Assembly: GCA_021648045.1 (NCBI GenBank)
Contig: JAKITM010000026.1
Location: forward strand, 1 to 27,233
Source: Lysobacterales bacterium
GTDB lineage: Bacteria; Pseudomonadota; Gammaproteobacteria; Xanthomonadales; SZUA-36
Direction of reading: 5' to 3'
DNA: 27,233 nucleotides
The notes beneath the pieces are model-generated. The model ran no database searches. It was not told the origin of the DNA and saw only the letters and a program-made list of their open reading frames with translations. Made by a program: the position numbers and the translations under genes. Shown here piece by piece: positions 22,647 through 27,233 of this stretch (the stretch's first letter is position 1; the number at the start of each line of letters is the position of its first letter).

Positions 22647-23384
22647 ATGCGTATAGATGTAGTGACACTGTTTCCGGATGAATTCAGGCAACTGGTTGAT
22701 CTGGGCGTTACCGGCAGGGCTATCCGCGAGGATAAAATCCAGTTACAAACATGGAACCCGCGGGACTACACCGCAGACCGGCACCGCAGCGTGGACGACC
22801 GACCTTATGGCGGTGGCCCCGGAATGGTGATGATGGTAGAGCCGCTGGCGGAAACGCTGGAGGCGGTAGCAGAAGATTCATCTATTGCAGCGAAAGTGGC
22901 ATTGATGTCTCCACAGGGCAAAGTCCTGGATCAGGCAGCGGTTGAGGCTTTAGCTAGTCGTCAGCGCTTGATTTTGATATGCGGTCGATACGAAGGTATT
23001 GATGAACGATTAATTGATACGCTGGTGGATGAAGAATGGTCCATTGGTGATTATGTATTAAGCGGCGGCGAATTAGCTGCAGCAGTAATAGTAGATGCGG
23101 TCAGTCGTTTGCAGGCTGATGTGTTGGGCGATAATCGCTCAGCCGAGCAGGACTCATTTAGCCATGGCCTGCTGGATTATCCGCACTACACCCGACCAGA
23201 AGATGTGGCCGGAGATAAAGTACCAAAGGTATTGCTTAGTGGTGACCACGCGGCAATCGAAAAATGGCGTCGTAAACAGGCGCTCGGCAGAACTTGGCAA
23301 AGACGCCCGGAGTTGCTGGATAAAATGGAATTAAGTAAACAGGATCAGGCGCTATTGGCTGATTTTATTAATGATTTAACCTGA
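22647..23384 (+). CDS. trmD: TrmD, tRNA (guanine-37 N1)-methyltransferase
   Basis: A 245-residue SPOUT methyltransferase beginning MRIDVVTLFPDEF. The deep-knot SAM site is visible as ICGRYEGIDERLI and SIGDYVLSGGELAA; DRPYGGGPGMVM and the HGLLDYPHYTRP segment are typical. It forms m1G37 in tRNAs reading CUN, CCN and CGG codons and prevents +1 frameshifting. It is the third gene of the operon. Confidence 0.97.
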   Translation: MRIDVVTLFPDEFRQLVDLGVTGRAIREDKIQLQTWNPRDYTADRHRSVDDRPYGGGPGMVMMVEPLAETLEAVAEDSSIAAKVALMSPQGKVLDQAAVEALASRQRLILICGRYEGIDERLIDTLVDEEWSIGDYVLSGGELAAAVIVDAVSRLQADVLGDNRSAEQDSFSHGLLDYPHYTRPEDVAGDKVPKVLLSGDHAAIEKWRRKQALGRTWQRRPELLDKMELSKQDQALLADFINDLT

Positions 23385-23421
23385 ATTAACCGCCAGAACG
23401 GCTGACGGATGAGAGAATATT

Positions 23422-23778
23422 ATGAGTAGTTTAGTTGACCAAGTAAATGCCGAACAGATGGAGCGTAAGCTACCGGATTTCGCCCCAGGTGATACCGTCA
23501 TCGTGCATGTAAAAGTAAAAGAAGGCGACCGTGAACGGCTGCAGGCTTTTGAAGGCGTAGTTATTGCGATCCGCAATCGTGGCGTCAACTCGGCGTTTAC
23601 CGTGCGGAAAATGTCTCATGGTGTCGGCGTAGAGCGTGTATTCCAGACCTACAGCAAGATGATCGATTCGGTCACTGTTAAGCGTCGTGGTAAAGTTCGG
23701 CGCGCCAAGCTGTATTACCTGCGTGGCCTTGAAGGCAAGTCAGCTCGTATTACCGAAAAACTGCCAAACCGCAACTAA
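23422..23778 (+). CDS. rplS: 50S ribosomal protein L19
   Basis: A 118-residue protein with the L19 signatures FAPGDTVIVHVKVKEG, RLQAFEGVVIAIRNRG, GVGVERVF and KVRRAKLYYLR. It sits at the subunit interface. It is the last gene of the rpsP operon, 37 nt after trmD, and is followed by a strong rho-independent terminator. Confidence 0.97.
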   Translation: MSSLVDQVNAEQMERKLPDFAPGDTVIVHVKVKEGDRERLQAFEGVVIAIRNRGVNSAFTVRKMSHGVGVERVFQTYSKMIDSVTVKRRGKVRRAKLYYLRGLEGKSARITEKLPNRN

Positions 23779-23802
23779 GTTCGGTTTAGCAATATCATAA
23801 AG

Positions 23803-23838
23803 GCCCGTCTGCAGCTTGACTGCATGATGGGCTTTTTT
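23803..23838 (+). terminator. Rho-independent terminator of the rpsP-rimM-trmD-rplS operon
   Basis: The outer stem GCCCGTC/GATGGGC and inner stem TGCAG/CTGCA enclose a CTTGA loop, followed directly by six T. It begins 25 nt after the rplS stop. Confidence 0.9.
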
Positions 23839-23865
23839 GTGTCTGCGGTTTTCTGCTTGCTTGCC

Positions 23866-23894
23866 ATTGAAAAACTACTCTCTTATACCCATTT
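23866..23894 (+). promoter_or_regulatory. Sigma-32 heat-shock promoter of htpG
   Basis: ATTGAAA (23866-23872) matches the -35 CTTGAAA at 6 of 7 positions. ACCCATTT (23887-23894) matches the -10 CCCCATNT at all but the first position. The spacer is 14 nt, within the normal range. Transcription would start near 23901, about 30 nt before the htpG ATG. The consensus is established for E. coli RpoH; use here is inferred. Confidence 0.75.
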
Positions 23895-23931
23895 ATACAG
23901 CATCCTGATTGACTGAGATTGTGAAAATATT

Positions 23932-25833
23932 ATGAGCACTAAAACTTCAGATAAAAACACCGCCAAGGTAGAAAATTTCGAATTCCAAGCCGAGGCAAAA
24001 CAAGTCTTACAACTGATGATTCATTCCTTGTATTCCAACAAGGAGATTTTCATGCGCGAGCTGATATCTAATAGCTCCGATGCGCTGGATAAGCTGCGCT
24101 TTGCCGCACTTTCCGATGATAGTCTGTATGCTGGCGATGGCGACCTGCATATTGAGGTAGAGCTCAACAAAGAAGCTGGCACCATAACCATTCGCGATAA
24201 CGGCATTGGCATGGATAGGGACGAAGTGATTAGTAATATCGGTACGATTGCCCGTTCCGGCACCCGCAAGTTTTTAGAAGCTCTCAGCGGCGATGATAAG
24301 AAAGATGCTAATTTAATTGGCCAGTTTGGTGTAGGTTTCTATTCCAGCTTTATTGTTGCCGACAAAGTCACTCTAACTACGCGTAAAGCCGGTGACGATA
24401 AATCTGCCGGTACCCGTTGGGAGTCTGCCGGTGACGGTGACTACAGTTTAGAAAATCTGGAACTGGATAAACACGGTACCGAACTGGTTTTGCACCTGAA
24501 AGACGGTGAAGAAGAATTCCTCAATGATTGGCAGTTGCGCAACATTATTACCCGCTATTCTGACCATATCGGTTTTCCCATCCGGATGCCGGAAGAAGTT
24601 AAAGTTGACCCGGAAAATGAAGAATCAGAAACAAAAACAGAATGGTCTGACATTAATAAAGCCAGTGCTTTATGGACCCTGCCTAAGTCTGAAATCTCAG
24701 CAGAAGAATATAAGAAATTCTATAACCATATTTCACATGATTTCGGCGAGCCGCTGACCTGGATGCATAATCGGGTTGAAGGTAATCAAAGCTATACCTC
24801 CTTGCTCTACATCCCGACCGAAGCACCGATGAATATGATGATGAATCGGGAAGACCGCGAGGGTTTAAAACTCTATATTAAACGCGTATTCATTATGGAT
24901 GCAGCGGAACAACTGTTGCCGCACTACCTGCGCTTTGTTCGTGGGGTTATCGATTCTGATGATTTACCGCTGAATGTTTCACGCGAAATTCTGCAGGACA
25001 GCCCGCTAGCCCGCAAGATTCAGGCCGGACTGGTGAAAAGGGTGCTGGATACACTGGAAAAAATGGCCAAAAACGAGCCGGAGCAATATCAAAAATTCTG
25101 GGATAATTTTGGCCAGGTGTTGAAAGAAGGTATGGTTGAAGATATGCCGAATCAGCAACGAATTGCAAAATTATTACGCTTTGCCTCAACCCGTAGTGAT
25201 GCGGATACACAGAATGTTTCTCTGGATGACTACATCAGCGACAAAGCTGATGATCAGGATGATATTTGGTTTATCTCTGCCGATAACCCTGCAGCCGCCA
25301 GGCATAGCCCGCACCTTGAAGTCTTTAGTAAAGACAAAGTAGAAGTCTTGTTGATGTCCGATCGTATTGATGAATGGATGATGGGTTATTTCCGCCAGTA
25401 CGGTGAAATCAATCTAAAATCCGTTGCCAAAGGTGATCTGAGCAAGAAAGAAGATGACGATAAAGCTGAAGATTCAGCAGTTGATGAGCTGTTATTTACC
25501 CGTATTGCAGAAGTATTGGGTGATAAAGTCAGCGCGGTTAAGGCAAGCAAGCGCCTCACCGAGTCTGCCAGCTGTTTAATTCTTGATGAGAATGAAATGG
25601 CCCTGCATATGCAGCGATTGATGGAACAGGCTGGTCAAGCTATGCCCCACAGTGCACCCGCGTTGGAAATTAATCCTGAGCATGCGATTTTCAAGAAAAT
25701 GGAAAAAGAGCAGGATGTGGAACGCTTTGCAGATTATTCGCAGTTGTTGTTTGAGCAGGCGATATTAGCCGAAGGTGGACAATTGGAAGATCCGGCGGGG
25801 TTTGTGCATCGGATTAATAAGTTGTTGGTTTAA
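23932..25833 (+). CDS. htpG: HtpG, Hsp90-family chaperone
   Basis: A 633-residue protein of full length (E. coli 624). The N-terminal GHKL ATPase domain has E43 and N47 in RELISNSSDALDKLRF, D89 in DNGIGM, GTIARSGT (104-111) and GQFGVGFYSSF (130-140). The middle domain carries RGVIDSDDLPLNVSREILQ, with the catalytic arginine region. The C-terminal dimerisation domain ends at NKLLV. It is an ATP-driven cytoplasmic chaperone working with DnaK. It is preceded by a sigma-32-type promoter and transcribed alone. Confidence 0.97.
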   Translation: MSTKTSDKNTAKVENFEFQAEAKQVLQLMIHSLYSNKEIFMRELISNSSDALDKLRFAALSDDSLYAGDGDLHIEVELNKEAGTITIRDNGIGMDRDEVISNIGTIARSGTRKFLEALSGDDKKDANLIGQFGVGFYSSFIVADKVTLTTRKAGDDKSAGTRWESAGDGDYSLENLELDKHGTELVLHLKDGEEEFLNDWQLRNIITRYSDHIGFPIRMPEEVKVDPENEESETKTEWSDINKASALWTLPKSEISAEEYKKFYNHISHDFGEPLTWMHNRVEGNQSYTSLLYIPTEAPMNMMMNREDREGLKLYIKRVFIMDAAEQLLPHYLRFVRGVIDSDDLPLNVSREILQDSPLARKIQAGLVKRVLDTLEKMAKNEPEQYQKFWDNFGQVLKEGMVEDMPNQQRIAKLLRFASTRSDADTQNVSLDDYISDKADDQDDIWFISADNPAAARHSPHLEVFSKDKVEVLLMSDRIDEWMMGYFRQYGEINLKSVAKGDLSKKEDDDKAEDSAVDELLFTRIAEVLGDKVSAVKASKRLTESASCLILDENEMALHMQRLMEQAGQAMPHSAPALEINPEHAIFKKMEKEQDVERFADYSQLLFEQAILAEGGQLEDPAGFVHRINKLLV

Positions 25834-25876
25834 GTATTGGGAAATGTGGAGTCATTATTTTATTAAATTAGAGCTG

Positions 25877-25909
25877 CACCCCGGATAATGCTTGCGCATT
25901 TCCGGGGTG
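25877..25909. repeat. Long GC-rich hairpin downstream of htpG
   Basis: CACCCCGGA (25877-25885) and TCCGGGGTG (25901-25909) pair perfectly. An inner AATGC/GCATT stem continues the helix after a one-base bulge, with a 4-nt loop, 44 nt after the htpG stop. There is no T-run. It resembles dispersed intergenic palindromes; it may also protect the htpG 3' end. It is unrelated in sequence to the other hairpin families here. Confidence 0.6.
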
Positions 25910-25940
25910 ACGGTTCTTATCTTTGTATATAAATAACAAT

Positions 25941-26003
25941 GTCCTTCCGGGCTACAGCTCCTTCCCCCTAACCTAAATTATATAATATCGTCCTTCCGGG
26001 GCT
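25941..26003. repeat. Direct repeat GTCCTTCCGGG(G)CT
   Basis: GTCCTTCCGGGCT at 25941-25953 recurs as GTCCTTCCGGGGCT at 25990-26003, in the non-coding stretch 25834-26175. The rest of that stretch holds only the palindromes listed separately and A/T-rich sequence; I see no gene in it. Confidence 0.5.
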
Positions 26004-26093
26004 GCCAATAGCAGAACTCGGAATCCAGTGGTGTACAAAAATATTTGAGCTTTTCTCGGATGGGTCCTTATTTATTTTTATACTAGCGTAAAG

Positions 26094-26146
26094 AGATCGC
26101 TCCTGTGCATTCATGCACCCGCGATCTACCTACACCCATGTAGGTA
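26094..26146. repeat. Compound palindrome (two adjoining hairpins)
   Basis: AGATCGC (26094-26100) pairs with GCGATCT (26121-26127) around an inner GTGCAT/ATGCAC stem (26105-26110, 26113-26118). Adjoining it, TACCTACA (26127-26134) pairs with TGTAGGTA (26139-26146). The nested form in an intergenic site suggests a dispersed repeat element. Confidence 0.6.
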
Positions 26147-26175
26147 ATCCTTTATCGACAATTCTATTAACCGTA

Positions 26176-26376
26176 TTAGTGATAAGCAACTGATATCCCA
26201 TCTTGCATTCCATTAGCTGGCATGGTCATATCCAATGCAATTAATTTGTTTTGAGCAAGAATCAAGGATTGATGGATGCTCTCCAGTTCTCTCGCAGAGA
26301 CTTTGCTTTTTGAGTTTCTCAAAGTATCCCGCCAGAACTCAATTTCTGCAAATATCAAATAATATTGGCTGCTCAT
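26176..26376 (-). CDS. 66-residue hypothetical protein
   Basis: Not recognised. From the ATG at 26376 the protein begins MSSQYYLIFAEIEFWRDTL and is probably all helical and amphipathic, with many charged residues and no signal peptide; it ends in a GISVAYH tail. GGAG nine bases before the ATG supports this start over the longer frame to 26475, which runs through a tandem repeat. It diverges from hslR and shares a 181-nt intergenic region with it. It could be a small regulator or a chance ORF; the ribosome site favours a real gene. Confidence 0.5.
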   Translation of the reverse strand: MSSQYYLIFAEIEFWRDTLRNSKSKVSARELESIHQSLILAQNKLIALDMTMPANGMQDGISVAYH

Positions 26377-26436
26377 GCTGTCTATCTCCGTTGATGCTTC
26401 CGATGGGTGTAATATAGGTTTTGGGAGCCATGCCCG

Positions 26437-26478
26437 CTTGACCGAAAACGACAAGAACTTGACCAAATACGCCAAGTT
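26437..26478. promoter_or_regulatory. Two tandem 21-bp operator-like repeats between the 66-residue ORF and hslR
   Basis: Units 26437-26457 and 26458-26478 are back to back and match at 16 of 21 positions. Each has the form CTTGACC...CAAG, with inverted CTTG/CAAG arms 11 bp apart. A 21-bp period is two helical turns, so both dyads would face the same side of DNA. The site lies 60 nt upstream of one gene and about 80 nt upstream of the other. A regulator-binding role is inferred. Confidence 0.5.
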
Positions 26479-26557
26479 GCACTATTTCATGGATAATGTT
26501 TATTAGAATCAACTTTAGGGCTAGAAATGAAGGTAATTTCGACAACGAGAACAGTTT

Positions 26558-26941
26558 ATGGGTGAGTTGAGGATTGATAAATGGTTGTGGGCCGCACGGT
26601 TTTTTAAAACCCGTTCGCTGGCACGCAAGGCTGTAGATAGCGGTAAAGTCCAGCTCAACGACAGCCGGGTGAAACCCTCAAAGACGGTTAAAGCCGGTGA
26701 CCGGTTACGGGTGTTACGCGGGCCTGATGAATATCATTTAAGCATTGTTGCAGTTAACCATCGCCGTGGCCCAGCCGTAGAGGCCCAGAAGTTATACACT
26801 GAGGCCGTAGCTGATAGAAAAAAACGTGAGAACCTGGCAGAAGAGCGCAGACTGCAGTACCACGCAAATAATACCGGCCCTGAACGCCGCCCCGATAAAC
26901 GCCAACGCCGAATGATCCGCTCATTTAAGGGCTTGGACTAG
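26558..26941 (+). CDS. hslR: HslR (Hsp15), ribosome-associated heat-shock RNA-binding protein
   Basis: A 127-residue protein with an N-terminal S4 RNA-binding domain (RIDKWLWAARFFKTRSLARK, VKPSKTVKAGD) and the basic C-terminal tail RRPDKRQRRMIRSFK typical of Hsp15. E. coli HslR (133 residues) binds free 50S subunits carrying nascent chains and helps recycle them after heat stress. It lies 724 nt after htpG. No sigma-32 promoter like that of htpG was found directly upstream; a pair of tandem dyads is there instead. Confidence 0.93.
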   Translation: MGELRIDKWLWAARFFKTRSLARKAVDSGKVQLNDSRVKPSKTVKAGDRLRVLRGPDEYHLSIVAVNHRRGPAVEAQKLYTEAVADRKKRENLAEERRLQYHANNTGPERRPDKRQRRMIRSFKGLD

Positions 26942-26982
26942 TTAAGCGGTGGTGCGTTCGTAAACATAAACACGAGCGGATA

Positions 26983-27126
26983 GCGTGGGCATTTATGCCC
27001 ACGCGTAAAAGCCAGCCAAGCCGAACTATTTCTCTGATACTTGTGATTTCCGTGGGCATAAATCCAACCAAATCGAATTCTTTCCGGGGTATATATGGCG
27101 TGTGCGGCGTGGGCATAAATGCCCAC
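26983..27126. repeat. REP/BIME-like cluster, right end
   Basis: A palindrome with 10-bp arms (GCGTGGGCAT-TT-ATGCCCACGC, 26983-27004) is followed by a spacer starting GCGTAAAAGCCAG, then a half site GTGGGCATAAAT at 27052-27063 with a decayed second arm, and another full palindrome at 27109-27126. The first unit aligns with the reverse complement of 108-197 at roughly three-quarters identity, so the two ends carry diverged copies of the same element in opposite orientation. Confidence 0.7.
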
Positions 27127-27233
27127 CCTTCTATGAAGCACAAAGTCAAGCCTCTGGTTAAAATATCCCCTTCCCGATTTTCGGGCTATTAGGGCATCAC
27201 TTGTTATCTAGTCTTTCTGTTCTGTCAGGTCGT
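27107..27233. repeat. Right arm of exact 127-bp terminal inverted repeat
   Basis: Exact reverse complement of bases 1-127. It begins inside the last GTGGGCAT palindrome and runs to the end of the window. It contains no gene. Confidence 0.95.

Noticed and set aside
26450..26557. Sigma-32 promoter for hslR
   Set aside because: CTTGACC-like hexamers occur but no CCCCATNT-like -10 lies at a suitable distance.
1..27233. Linear plasmid or phage with terminal inverted repeats
   Set aside because: The content is core chromosomal genes, and the repeat length equals an assembler k-mer.

Overview
This window looks like a piece of chromosome from a gammaproteobacterium. The evidence is the block corB–ypjD / ffh / rpsP–rimM–trmD–rplS, in which ypjD and ffh diverge as in E. 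coli, together with close relatives of PspF, YbbA, YbbP, TesA, RadA, HtpG and HslR. The genus cannot be named from the sequence alone. No tRNA, rRNA, CRISPR array, integrase or transposase gene was seen.

Layout. (1) 1-240: dispersed palindromic (REP/BIME-like) repeats. (2) 243-5152: pspF, ybbP and ybbA on the minus strand and tesA on the plus strand. tesA diverges from ybbA so tightly that the two start codons overlap in one CATG. (3) 5272-14432: a tightly packed plus-strand operon of eight genes, the most interesting part of the window. It encodes a secreted low-complexity protein, a lipoprotein, a membrane-anchored TPR protein, an FHA-like/PEGA/formylglycine-enzyme-like membrane protein, a 54-residue exported peptide, a MotA/TolQ/ExbB-type proton channel subunit, and two membrane-anchored von Willebrand A (VWA) proteins that share an ExbD-like N-terminal motif. 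(4) 14570-18066: radA, then corB and ypjD on the minus strand. (5) 18260-18446: an internally deleted remnant of an S-formylglutathione hydrolase gene. (6) 18572-23778: ffh, a Tat-exported PhoX-family phosphatase, then rpsP-rimM-trmD-rplS and a clear terminator. (7) 23866-26941: htpG behind a good sigma-32 promoter, an intergenic region full of palindromes, a 66-residue minus-strand ORF, and hslR. (8) 26983-27233: the same REP family again, ending in a 127-bp exact inverted copy of the window's first 127 bases.

How the genes may work together. The predicted topologies in region 3 suggest an envelope-spanning machine. The channel subunit and the two TM-Asp VWA proteins could form a proton-driven stator. 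The VWA, TPR, PEGA and enzyme-like domains would sit in the periplasm, the lipoprotein in the outer membrane, and the FHA-like domain in the cytoplasm. I know of no characterised system with exactly this gene set. That, and the stator idea, are inference. Region 2 joins a lipid-related exporter/esterase module to a membrane-stress regulator. The exact 127-bp terminal inverted repeat is best explained as an assembly-graph overlap inside a dispersed repeat, not as a biological chromosome end.
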